From Bacteroidales bacterium (GTDB lineage: Bacteria > Bacteroidota > Bacteroidia > Bacteroidales > UBA932), in contig JAFUGJ010000085.1 of the NCBI GenBank assembly GCA_017469425.1, positions 1-64,000 on the forward strand: a DNA stretch of 64,000 nucleotides, given 5' to 3'. Position numbers and translations under genes: made by a program. Each line of letters opens with the position of its first letter. The stretch's first letter is position 1. The notes under the pieces were generated by a model. It was given only the letters and a program-made list of their open reading frames with translations, was not told where the DNA came from and did not search any database. This document shows positions 7,028 to 15,440 of this stretch, piece by piece.

Positions 7028-7627
7028 TTACAGTTGTTCTTCCACTGCCTTGCGGACTTCCTTCATATCTGCAACAGGCTCAAACCGGGCGACGATTTCG
7101 CCCTTGCGGTTGATGAGGAACTTGGTAAAATTCCACTTGATGTCCGGATTTGAAGCATAGTCGGGGTCGCGCCGCTTCATCATCTTGTCCATCATCGAGG
7201 CGGACACCCCTTTTCCGAATCCTTCGAATGGCTTCACGGTATAAAGCCATACCCAAAACTCGTCGGCGTTCTCCCCGTTCACATCGATTTTGTTGAACTG
7301 GGGGAAGGTCGTACTATACTTTTCCGTGCAGAACTCGCGGATTTCCTGCATTGAACCGGGGGCCTGCCCGCCGAACTGGTTGCAGGGGAAGTCGAGAATC
7401 TCGAAGCCCTTGTCCTTGCAATCGTCGTACAGGGCCTGCAGTTCCTTGTATTGTGGGGTAAATCCGCATTTGGTAGCGGTGTTCACGACCAGAAGGACCT
7501 TCCCCTCATACTGGGAAAGGGCGACGCAGCGTCCGTCGGAATCCTGGACTTTGAAATCGAACGCGTTTTTTTGCGCGGAAAGGATGGTGCACGCAAAGAG
7601 CGTGGCAATGGCAAATATCTTTTTCAT
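7028..7627 (-). CDS. Exported glutathione peroxidase-like thiol peroxidase
   Basis: The 199-residue protein reduces peroxides with thiols. The catalytic tetrad regions are visible: NTATKCGFTPQY with peroxidatic Cys54, FPCNQFGGQ with Cys82 and Gln84, and KWNFTKF with Trp165 and Asn166. It is a cysteine (not selenocysteine) enzyme and probably thioredoxin-dependent, as most bacterial homologues are. The N-terminus MKKIFAIATLFACTILSAQ is a cleavable Sec signal, placing it in the periplasm. The ATG at 7627 is preferred over an in-frame ATG six codons upstream because the signal peptide starts cleanly there. It lies between GH28 and the PrsW-like gene with 21-nt gaps on both sides. Confidence 0.9.
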   Translation of the reverse strand: MKKIFAIATLFACTILSAQKNAFDFKVQDSDGRCVALSQYEGKVLLVVNTATKCGFTPQYKELQALYDDCKDKGFEILDFPCNQFGGQAPGSMQEIREFCTEKYSTTFPQFNKIDVNGENADEFWVWLYTVKPFEGFGKGVSASMMDKMMKRRDPDYASNPDIKWNFTKFLINRKGEIVARFEPVADMKEVRKAVEEQL

Positions 7628-7648
7628 GACATATAATATTTTCAAAAA

Positions 7649-9022
7649 TCAATAGGTACTCAGCGACACATTTTCAAGATTGAGCATGGCGGGGTCCTCT
7701 ATCTCCGAAAGGGTCTCGGTGCAGAATATCGTGCAGTCGCTGATGTCGATGTCGTGAATCATCCTGACTTCCCCCTTGGCGGAAATGCCTATGCGGGCAT
7801 CGCGGCAGACCACATTGCTGATGTGAATGTCGGTAAACTCGGGAAGGAAGTCCTCCGCCGTGGAGCGTTTGCCGTCGGAGCCCACCGGAACATCGACATA
7901 CGAAGTTTCGAACACTATCGCCTGGTCGCGTATGTCGCTCATGAAAATGTCGGAAATATACAGATTGGAAGTCTTTCCCCCACGCCCGGGAGCGCTTTTG
8001 AAGCGAAGTCCGGTGTCGGTGCCGGAGAAAGTGTTGCACCGAACCACGACATCCTGCACCCCGGCGGAAAACTCTGAACCGATGACAAAGCCCCCGTGGG
8101 CATGGAACACCGTATTGTCCTGTATGAGGATACGCGCATTCGAAGGATATTTGAGCGCGGCTGCACCTCCTCCGGCCTTGAGGCATATGCCGTCGTCGCC
8201 AACATCCACTTTATTGTTCACTATCAGCACATCCTGACAGTACATCAGGTCGATGCCGTCACCGTTCTGTGCATTCCACGGGCAGCGTACCGTCACCCCA
8301 TCGATTATCACATTGTTGCAACGGGTGGGAACAAGGTGGAACTTGGGGGAATTCTGTATGGTTACCCCCTGCACCAGCACTCTTTCGCAGTCGGTAAGAC
8401 GAATCATATGCGTGCGCATCTTTTCCTGAGCCTTGAAATCGGATGCGATGTCGGCCCCGTGCTTCAGAGCGAAGGGATACCAGAGCTTGCCTCCGTCGGC
8501 CTCCGTGCCTCCCATGCGCTTGAAATCTTTCCACTCCACATCGCTCACCTTGCCCCGCTTTACCGCCCTCCACCATTCTCCGTTGCCGTCGATGATACCA
8601 TAACCCGTGATGCTTATGTCCGTGCGCTTGCCGGCAGAGATGCAGGGCATCACCCTACCATCCTTCAAAAAAGCCTCTCTATTGGGAGAAAACAGCACTA
8701 CAGAGCCCTTGTCGAGGTGAAGGTCGATATGGTCCTTGAGAACTATGGGGCCGGTAAGCCATATTCCGGCAGGCACTACAAGATGCCCTCCACCAAGTTT
8801 CGCAAGGCCGGATATTGCCTTTCTGAATGCTTCGGTACAGTCCGTAATTCCGTCGCCGATGGCCCCGAAATCGCTTACCACTACGGTATTGTCGGGTATG
8901 GACGGGAGAGCCGGTTCGCTCAAAGCGACGGGAAGGTCGGAAGTGTAGTATTTGGAGTAATCCCCGGCAGCCGCCGTGAAGGCGAGGGTGCAGAAGAGGA
9001 CGAGAGGCAAAAATGTCTTCAT
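7649..9022 (-). CDS. Glycoside hydrolase family 28 (polygalacturonase-like)
   Basis: The 457-residue secreted protein (signal MKTFLPLVLFCTLAFTAAA) has a right-handed beta-helix with all GH28 active-site motifs. They are N-G-D-G-I-D at 253-258, G-D-D-G at 275-278, A-H-G-G at 308-311 followed by VIGSE, and an LRFKS strand. It opens with the DFGAIGDGITDCTEAF segment typical of pectin-active beta-helices. It should cleave alpha-1,4 galacturonosyl or rhamnogalacturonan links in the periplasm; exo or endo action cannot be told. The start at 9022 sits 5 nt after TATATTTG. Within this window it is the only pectin-type enzyme, so its pathway partners must lie elsewhere. Confidence 0.9.
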   Translation of the reverse strand: MKTFLPLVLFCTLAFTAAAGDYSKYYTSDLPVALSEPALPSIPDNTVVVSDFGAIGDGITDCTEAFRKAISGLAKLGGGHLVVPAGIWLTGPIVLKDHIDLHLDKGSVVLFSPNREAFLKDGRVMPCISAGKRTDISITGYGIIDGNGEWWRAVKRGKVSDVEWKDFKRMGGTEADGGKLWYPFALKHGADIASDFKAQEKMRTHMIRLTDCERVLVQGVTIQNSPKFHLVPTRCNNVIIDGVTVRCPWNAQNGDGIDLMYCQDVLIVNNKVDVGDDGICLKAGGGAAALKYPSNARILIQDNTVFHAHGGFVIGSEFSAGVQDVVVRCNTFSGTDTGLRFKSAPGRGGKTSNLYISDIFMSDIRDQAIVFETSYVDVPVGSDGKRSTAEDFLPEFTDIHISNVVCRDARIGISAKGEVRMIHDIDISDCTIFCTETLSEIEDPAMLNLENVSLSTY

Positions 9023-9027
9023 GGTTG

Positions 9028-9035
9028 CAAATATA
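9028..9035 (-). promoter_or_regulatory. -7 element 5 nt from the GH28 start
   Basis: TATATTTG on the minus strand, five bases, then the ATG at 9022. Confidence 0.55.
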
Positions 9036-9066
9036 AAAAAGTATTGCGAGAAAAAAGGGGGCTTGC

Positions 9067-9074
9067 TATATTTG
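9067..9074 (+). promoter_or_regulatory. -7 element for the TonB receptor
   Basis: TATATTTG lies 18 nt before the ATG at 9093. It is divergent from the GH28 promoter within a 70-bp intergenic space. Confidence 0.55.
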
Positions 9075-9092
9075 CAGCCAAATTGTTGGAAA

Positions 9093-11381
9093 ATGAGAAG
9101 TTTGCGTTTTGTTCCCATGGCCATAACGGCCTTGTTCATGGCATGCCTTCCAACTATGGCGCAGCACCACAATACCGAGGCCAATGTCTATGGACATGTG
9201 CTGGACGCACATACCGGTGAACATGTCGGCTTTGCCTATGTGGCGGTCACCGACCTTGGCATTGGCGCGCAAGCTGATTCCACGGGGCACTACCTTCTTA
9301 CGAACCTCAAGGAAGGGCGGCACGGCATTGAGGTCTCGTTCATGGGATACAGGACGCTTAAAACCACGATTGAGGCCGAAACAGGAAAATCGCTCGAATA
9401 CACCTTCCACCTGATTCCCGAAAACAATTATCTCGACCAGGTGGTGGTGACCGGCAGCCGATATGCCACAAAGAAGAGGGAAACCGGCCAGCTGGTGAAT
9501 GTGGTCGCCCCTAAACTGTTCGAGAACGCGGTTGCAGTGAATCCGGCGGGAGTGCTGGATTTCCAGCCGGGACTGAGGGTGGAGTATGACTGTAGCAACT
9601 GCGGAATTTCACAGCTGCGCATCAACGGTCTTTCCGGACAATACACCCAGATTCTGCTGGACAGCCGCCCGGTGCTCAGCTCGCTGTCGGCGGTCTATGG
9701 CCTGGAGCAGTATCCTTCTTCCATGATTGAGCGGATAGAGGTCGTCCGGGGCGGCGGGTCGGCCCTTTTCGGCTCCAACGCAATCGGCGGCACGGTGAAC
9801 ATCATTACCAAGGAGCCCGTGCGTTCCGGGATAGATTTCAGCAACCAGACCGGCCTTGTGGGAGGCCAGGGAACCGATGTGAGCACTTCCCTCAACGCTT
9901 CCCTGATGAGCGAAGACCGCAGAAGCGGAGCGTATCTTTTTACCATGGTGCGCGACCGCCAGGCATACGACCGGAACGACGACGGATTTTCCGACATCCC
10001 CGCACTTCGCAGCGAAACGGTGGGGATGAGGGCATTCCATAAGCTTTCGGCTGCATCGAAAATCACTGCGGAATATCATCACATCCACGAATTCCGAAAC
10101 GGGGGCGATTCGCTTCTCCTCCCTCCGCATCAGGCCGAAATAAGGGAGCAGACTGAGCACTATATCGACGGCGGAGGACTTTCGTTCGACTGGAACGGCG
10201 AGTCTGATGCCGTCAGCATCTACACTTCCGCCCAAAGCATAAGGCGCAACTCTTATTATGGTGCAGGAAAGGACCCCGACGCATACGGCAACACCCGGGA
10301 TGCAACCCTCACGGCCGGAGCACAATACATTCATCACTTCGGGAAGCTGCTGTTCCTGCCTTCCACCTTTACCGCAGGGGCCGATTTCAACGCAAACAAC
10401 CTGGAAGACACGATGCTCGGATATAACCGGCATCTGGTTCAGGATACAAGGATGGCAGGAGTATTTGCCCAGAACGAATGGAACAGCACGAAATTCGGCC
10501 TTCTGACCGGTCTTCGCATGGATAAACATAACCTTCTGGAGCGGCCCGTGCTCTCTCCGAGGCTTGTGCTGCGCTATGCTCCCGACGCGCACTGGACTTT
10601 CCGTACAAGTTACGCGAGAGGCTTCCGCGCCCCGCAGGCTTACGATGAAGACCTGCATGTTTCTGCCGTCGGGGGAGAAGTTTCCCTCATCCGCCTGGGC
10701 GACAATCTCAGCCCCGAGCGTTCCAACACCCTGAACCTTTCCGCCGACTACTGGGGAAGAAAAGGAGAATGGCAGTTCAATGCCCTCGTGGAAGGATTCT
10801 ATACCGGCCTTTCAAATGTGTTCGTGCTCGAAAACGGAGGGCGCGACGCTGCCGGAAACCTTGTCTTGATTCGAAGCAATTCTGCCGGAGCCACCGTTGC
10901 CGGAGCCAATTTCGAACTCAGGGCGGAAAACTGCGAAAAACTCGAGCTTCAGGCAGGAGCAACCCTGCAGAGCAGTCGCTACAAGGAAGATTTCGAATGG
11001 AGCCCGGATGTTCCCGCAGGAAAGAAAATGCTCCGCAGTCCGGATTTCTATGGATACCTCACTGCCGACTACGAGTTCGGAAAACACCTGCACGCATCTT
11101 TCAACGGCACTTTCACGGGCCCCATGCTTGTTGAGCATTATGCAGGTGCCATCCCCGCCGACGAGCAAATCAGCACGCCGCCATTTTTCGACGGTTCAGC
11201 AAAACTCGCCTGGCACTTTCATCCATCCACCTATATGAGATGCGAACTGTCGGTATGCTGCAAAAACTTCCTGGACAGTTTTCAGAAAGATGCCGATTTC
11301 GGCCCTGAGAAAGATTCCGCCTTCATGTATGGCCCGGCCATGCCGCGAAGTTGGATTCTTGGAATGAAGCTAAGTTTTTAG
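9093..11381 (+). CDS. TonB-dependent outer-membrane receptor (BtuB/FepA type)
   Basis: The 762-residue protein has a signal peptide (MRSLRFVPMAITALFMACLPTMAQ). A carboxypeptidase-regulatory-like domain follows (about 30-115: VYGHVLDAHTGEHVGFAYVAV, GHYLLTNLKEG). A plug then begins at LDQVVVTGSRY and contains RIEVVRGGGSALFGSNAIGGTVNIIT. The rest is a 22-strand-type barrel ending in MKLSF. It is a stand-alone receptor, not a SusC: it has no SusD partner and its barrel is shorter. A Cys pair in the plug (CSNCGISQLRINGL, near 155-168) is notable and recalls receptors for metal complexes or haem-like cargo, but the substrate cannot be assigned. The start at 9093 fits both signal peptide and promoter. 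Confidence 0.9.
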   Translation: MRSLRFVPMAITALFMACLPTMAQHHNTEANVYGHVLDAHTGEHVGFAYVAVTDLGIGAQADSTGHYLLTNLKEGRHGIEVSFMGYRTLKTTIEAETGKSLEYTFHLIPENNYLDQVVVTGSRYATKKRETGQLVNVVAPKLFENAVAVNPAGVLDFQPGLRVEYDCSNCGISQLRINGLSGQYTQILLDSRPVLSSLSAVYGLEQYPSSMIERIEVVRGGGSALFGSNAIGGTVNIITKEPVRSGIDFSNQTGLVGGQGTDVSTSLNASLMSEDRRSGAYLFTMVRDRQAYDRNDDGFSDIPALRSETVGMRAFHKLSAASKITAEYHHIHEFRNGGDSLLLPPHQAEIREQTEHYIDGGGLSFDWNGESDAVSIYTSAQSIRRNSYYGAGKDPDAYGNTRDATLTAGAQYIHHFGKLLFLPSTFTAGADFNANNLEDTMLGYNRHLVQDTRMAGVFAQNEWNSTKFGLLTGLRMDKHNLLERPVLSPRLVLRYAPDAHWTFRTSYARGFRAPQAYDEDLHVSAVGGEVSLIRLGDNLSPERSNTLNLSADYWGRKGEWQFNALVEGFYTGLSNVFVLENGGRDAAGNLVLIRSNSAGATVAGANFELRAENCEKLELQAGATLQSSRYKEDFEWSPDVPAGKKMLRSPDFYGYLTADYEFGKHLHASFNGTFTGPMLVEHYAGAIPADEQISTPPFFDGSAKLAWHFHPSTYMRCELSVCCKNFLDSFQKDADFGPEKDSAFMYGPAMPRSWILGMKLSF

Positions 11382-11390
11382 AAAAAAGAC

Positions 11391-11398
11391 TATTTTTG
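11391..11398 (+). promoter_or_regulatory. -7 element 5 nt from the GH3 start
   Basis: TATTTTTG, five bases (taacc), then the ATG at 11404. It lies just after the stop of the TonB receptor gene, so the GH3 gene has its own promoter. Confidence 0.55.
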
Positions 11399-11403
11399 TA
11401 ACC

Positions 11404-13518
11404 ATGAATAAACCACTCGCTTTCGCACTTGCCGCACTCGGCACACTGACACTGAACGCACAGCCTTATCTGGACCGTACCCTTTCGCCCGAAGAAAGGG
11501 CCGACGACCTCATTTCGCGCCTCTCTCTCGAAGAGAAGACCGCACTCACGCTGAATGCCTCCGATGCAATCCCCCGCTTTGGAATCAAGACATACGACTG
11601 GTGGAACGAAGCCCTGCACGGAGTAGGCCGCAACGGCTCCGCCACCACCTTCCCCATGCCCATAGCAATGGCCGCCTCGTTCGACGACGCGCTCGTATAT
11701 GATGTGTTCACCGCCGTGAGCGACGAAGCCCGCGTAAAACACCGCCTTGCCGATGAGGAAGGCCCCCTTGCAAGATACCAGGGCCTTACTTTCTGGACCC
11801 CGAACATCAATATTTTCCGCGATCCACGCTGGGGCCGCGGCATGGAAACCTACGGAGAAGACCCGTATCTGACAGGACAGATGGGAATGGCAGTGGTGCG
11901 CGGCCTGCAGGGCCCCGACGACTCGCCGGTGCGAAAACTCTTTGCCTGCGCAAAGCACTATGCCGTACATTCCGGGCCCGAACCCGACAGGCACCGTTTT
12001 GACGCGAGGCCCAGCCGAAGGGACCTGCACGAAACCTATCTCCCTGCCTTCAAAGACCTTGTAACCAAAGCCGGAGTGGAACAGGTAATGACCGCCTACA
12101 ACCGCTTCGAGGGCCAGCCCTGCGGAGCCAGCGACTATCTTATAGACACCCTGCTCCGCGGCGAATGGGGATACAAGGGCGTGATTGTCTCCGACTGCTG
12201 GGCGGTTGCCGACTTTTACATCAAAGGCCGCCACGAATATGTGGAAACCATGGCGGAAGCCGCCGCCCTCGCCGTCCGGTACGGTGTTGATGTAGAATGC
12301 GGACATGCCTATCAGGCTATTCCCGAGGCAGTTAAAGCCGGACTTCTGGACGAAGCCGAACTTGACCGCAACCTGCGCAGGATTATCGCCGCACGCATCC
12401 GTCTTGGAGAATTCGACGGCATCGACCCTTGGAAAGACCTGCCTGCAGAACTTGTGGAAGGCCCGGAGCACCGCGCCCTCGGACTGAAAATGGCGCACGA
12501 GACCATGGTACTTCTCCAGAACAAGGGAGGGATTCTTCCCCTGAAGAGCACCGAAGCCGTGGCCCTTATAGGCCCCAATGCCGACGACACGACCATGCAG
12601 TGGGGCAACTACAGCCCTGTTCCCAAGGAAACCGTCACCCTTCTCGGGGCCCTCAAGAACCGCCTCGGCGAAGTTAAATACATAAAAGGATGCGGACATA
12701 TCGACAGCGCCGAACCAGTGGAGGATATTCTTTCCCAACTGGACGGCATCGGAACCGTGATTTTTGCTTCCGGCATCACCCCCTTCCTCGAAGGAGAGCA
12801 GGGAGACGCGGGCGGATTCCCCGGATTTGAAGGCGGCGACCGCACCCGGATCGAACTTCCCGATGTACAGAAGGAACTGATTGCAGCACTTGCCAAGGCC
12901 GGAAAGAAAGTCATCCTCGTAAACTTCAGCGGTTCGGCGATGGCACTCACCGACGAGGCAGCCGAATGCGAAGCCATCCTGCAGGCATGGTATCCAGGAC
13001 AAGACGGCGGTACCGCAATCGCGGATGTGCTTTACGGCGATATCAACCCTTCGGGCAAACTCCCTCTTACCTTCTACAAGAGTACCGAACAGCTGCCCGA
13101 TTTCGGCGACTACAACATGGCAGGACACACCTACCGTTTCTTCAAGGGTGATGTCCTCTACCCCTTCGGATATGGCCTGAGCTATACTTCTTTTAAAGTT
13201 AGTAAGCCCCGCATCCGCGACGGAAAAGCAATCGTCAAGGTCAAGAACACCGGAAAACGCGACGGCGAAGAAGTCATCCAGCTCTATGTGTCACGACCCG
13301 GCGATGCCGACGGCCCTGTCCGCACCCTGCGGGCATACAAGCGCGTTAGCGTTCCTGCCGGAAAGAAAGTCCGCGTGGAGATTCCCCTCGATGACGAAAC
13401 CTTCACATGGTGGAATCCCGAAACCTCACACATGGAACCCCTGCCCGGAAAATATCTCGTTCAGGTGGGCACCAGCTCCGCCGCCAAGGACCTCAAGAGC
13501 CGGAAATACAAGTTTTAA
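11404..13518 (+). CDS. Glycoside hydrolase family 3 (beta-xylosidase/beta-glucosidase type)
   Basis: The 704-residue exported enzyme (signal to about residue 19) has the two-domain GH3 layout. The TIM barrel carries K184-H185 (CAKHYAVHSGPEPDRH) and nucleophile Asp264 in IVSDCWA. The alpha/beta sandwich follows (ALIGPNADD, ILQAWYPGQDGGTAI), then a C-terminal fibronectin-III-like domain (EEVIQLYVS.PG). The N-terminal YDWWNEALHGVGR and the AKHYAVHSGPE pattern match the xylosidase-like branch. It should release terminal beta-linked sugars in the periplasm. Its stop overlaps that of convergent malQ: the palindromic TTAA at 13515-13518 supplies both stop codons. Confidence 0.92.
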   Translation: MNKPLAFALAALGTLTLNAQPYLDRTLSPEERADDLISRLSLEEKTALTLNASDAIPRFGIKTYDWWNEALHGVGRNGSATTFPMPIAMAASFDDALVYDVFTAVSDEARVKHRLADEEGPLARYQGLTFWTPNINIFRDPRWGRGMETYGEDPYLTGQMGMAVVRGLQGPDDSPVRKLFACAKHYAVHSGPEPDRHRFDARPSRRDLHETYLPAFKDLVTKAGVEQVMTAYNRFEGQPCGASDYLIDTLLRGEWGYKGVIVSDCWAVADFYIKGRHEYVETMAEAAALAVRYGVDVECGHAYQAIPEAVKAGLLDEAELDRNLRRIIAARIRLGEFDGIDPWKDLPAELVEGPEHRALGLKMAHETMVLLQNKGGILPLKSTEAVALIGPNADDTTMQWGNYSPVPKETVTLLGALKNRLGEVKYIKGCGHIDSAEPVEDILSQLDGIGTVIFASGITPFLEGEQGDAGGFPGFEGGDRTRIELPDVQKELIAALAKAGKKVILVNFSGSAMALTDEAAECEAILQAWYPGQDGGTAIADVLYGDINPSGKLPLTFYKSTEQLPDFGDYNMAGHTYRFFKGDVLYPFGYGLSYTSFKVSKPRIRDGKAIVKVKNTGKRDGEEVIQLYVSRPGDADGPVRTLRAYKRVSVPAGKKVRVEIPLDDETFTWWNPETSHMEPLPGKYLVQVGTSSAAKDLKSRKYKF

Positions 13519-15383
13519 CGGTTGCTGTCCTTGATGAGGGTGGCAACCTGAGTGCAGAAGGCCGGACTGTCGAGCAGCCGGTCGGTAGTGAGATGCATGC
13601 GCCAGCGCCACTTGTTGTCGGGGTCAGCAGGGTCGTTGATGCGCTCTTCGCCGGGATTCGGCCAGCGGAGAGTGGCATCCATTGAAAGCCAGTCCTGAAG
13701 AGGGAAAATCGCAAGCATGCTGAGGGAATCCAGGTGTTCTTTAAGGATGCGGCGGCATTCTTCGGGCGCTTTATCCTCGCCATTCCAGAGGCGTATGGAT
13801 GTCATGTCGTGCGACGATGTTGCAACCACGCTGAGGTAAGGCCAGGGGCGGCCCTTCTCCATACGCTGCATCTCCAGGCTCAGAATCTTCTCGTGGTCCA
13901 TTACTCCCGGCACGCAGTCGGGCACCATTCCAAGGTCTTCGCCGCAGGCCAGCATCCTTGTGCAGGAAAGGAGTTTGGGGAGCTTGCGCATGGCGTTGCG
14001 GGCCCAGAAATCATTGTGGCGGTGGAAGAAGAAGTCGGTGTAGATGGCGTCGAAACGCTCTTTCTGCCAAGGCTGCAGGGCCGAAGTGTCCGGAGTGATG
14101 AGCGGGTGGAACCAGCCCTCGCGCCGGGGGTCTTCAATGAAAAGCCCCACTATCGGAAGCCCTGCGGCAACTATCTCGTCGCGGCTGTATGGCATTGCAG
14201 GGTTGAAATGGCCGAGCAGCCCGCTCTTGTGAGGGAGAGGAATCTCCCAGATGCGGAAGAAGCCGAGGATATGGTCGATACGGAAAGCGTCGAAATACTT
14301 TGCCATGGTGCGTAGGCGGGCCTTCCACCATGCATAGTCGTCCTTTGCCATTTCATCCCAATTGTAAGTGGGGAAGCCCCAGTTCTGCCCGTCGGCGGCA
14401 AAGAAATCCGGGGGTGCTCCGGCGCTTGAATCAAGATTATAAAGTTGGGGGAAGGAAGCGGCGTCCACACTGTCGCGTCCTACCCCGATGGGAAGGTCGC
14501 CCTTCAGATAGACACCATGCCTGTGGGCATACTCGACAGCCTTTGAAAGCTGCTTGTCGAGATGATACTGAACCCAGCGGTAGAAGTCGGCTTCGACCCC
14601 GTCGCGCTTTGCGCAAAACTCGGCGTAAGCATCCAGCCAGTAGGCGTTTTCCTTGACGAAGCGCTTGTATGCGGCAGCCTTCTTGTCTGTCTCGCCATGG
14701 GCTTTGTAAGCTTCGCGAAGATACTTGACCTTCAGTGTCACAACCCTGGGATAATCCACCGCAGGGAGGGCGTTCAGTTCCTTCTGCGCCTTTTTGTAGG
14801 CGGCATCCTCCTTTACCCCCACTTCGGGAAGATGAATATAGATGGGATGCAGCGCGAATGAAGACACGGGGCTGTAGGGATAGGAATCGCCCCACTCGCC
14901 TTTGCGCGTGGTGTCGTTGATGGGAAGGAGCTGCAGCACGCTCTGGCCGGTGCGCTCCATCCAGTCCACGAACTTGGGGATGTCGCGGAATTCGCCCACG
15001 CCGAAACCCTTCTCGCTGCGGAGCGAAAACACCGGAATCGCAGTGCCTGCGCCACGATAGCCGGGCTTGTCGAAAATCGCCGCGCTGTGTTCGCGGGGGA
15101 AGGGGCAACCGGGAATGGGGCAGTCCACCCAGGAATCCTCAACATCCAGGCTTCCGGCCCTGTCCGCACTGCGGTGATGGTGCGACCACTCGGTCCTTGT
15201 CCAGATGCCATCTTCAATGACGACATAAAAATAATCCTTCAGCAACGACGCCGGAGCCTTCGGAAGGGTCAGCGTCCAGAATCCGCCGTTCTCGTAGGAC
15301 ATGGGGTATTCTTTGTCATCTGCAACAAGTGCGAGGGATTCACCCCAACGGGTATGATATTCAATTCTGAATCTGATAGTCAT
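13515..15383 (-). CDS. malQ: 4-alpha-glucanotransferase (GH77), compact form
   Basis: The enzyme transfers alpha-1,4-glucan segments between maltodextrins in the cytoplasm, and no signal peptide is seen. The GH77 residues are present: nucleophile Asp370 (AFRIDHILGFFR), acid/base Glu482 (CGEDLGMVP) and Asp526 (TSSHDM). The first 90 residues form a single starch-binding-like (CBM20) domain with YFYVV and WSHHHR strands. At 622 residues it is much shorter than the roughly 900-residue Bacteroides MalQ, which I recall as having two such domains and a longer catalytic part. The reading frame is intact, so this is a compact version, not a pseudogene. It is divergent from the GH97 gene, consistent with shared starch or maltodextrin use. 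Confidence 0.93.
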   Translation of the reverse strand: MTIRFRIEYHTRWGESLALVADDKEYPMSYENGGFWTLTLPKAPASLLKDYFYVVIEDGIWTRTEWSHHHRSADRAGSLDVEDSWVDCPIPGCPFPREHSAAIFDKPGYRGAGTAIPVFSLRSEKGFGVGEFRDIPKFVDWMERTGQSVLQLLPINDTTRKGEWGDSYPYSPVSSFALHPIYIHLPEVGVKEDAAYKKAQKELNALPAVDYPRVVTLKVKYLREAYKAHGETDKKAAAYKRFVKENAYWLDAYAEFCAKRDGVEADFYRWVQYHLDKQLSKAVEYAHRHGVYLKGDLPIGVGRDSVDAASFPQLYNLDSSAGAPPDFFAADGQNWGFPTYNWDEMAKDDYAWWKARLRTMAKYFDAFRIDHILGFFRIWEIPLPHKSGLLGHFNPAMPYSRDEIVAAGLPIVGLFIEDPRREGWFHPLITPDTSALQPWQKERFDAIYTDFFFHRHNDFWARNAMRKLPKLLSCTRMLACGEDLGMVPDCVPGVMDHEKILSLEMQRMEKGRPWPYLSVVATSSHDMTSIRLWNGEDKAPEECRRILKEHLDSLSMLAIFPLQDWLSMDATLRWPNPGEERINDPADPDNKWRWRMHLTTDRLLDSPAFCTQVATLIKDSNR

Positions 15384-15426
15384 AGTGTTTTTGGGTTTGG
15401 TTCAACGAAGATAAGAATAATCTTTG

Positions 15427-15434
15427 TAAATTTG
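15427..15434 (+). promoter_or_regulatory. -7 element 6 nt from the GH97 start
   Basis: TAAATTTG, six bases, then the ATG at 15441. Confidence 0.5.
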
Positions 15435-15440
15435 GCAGAT

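Noticed and set aside
11323-13128. A 601-codon open frame antisense to the GH3 gene
   Set aside because: The opposite strand encodes an intact GH3 with all catalytic motifs; the antisense frame shows no domain or signal.
13515-15383. malQ as a truncated pseudogene
   Set aside because: The frame is continuous, with all catalytic residues and a normal C-terminus; only domain content is reduced.
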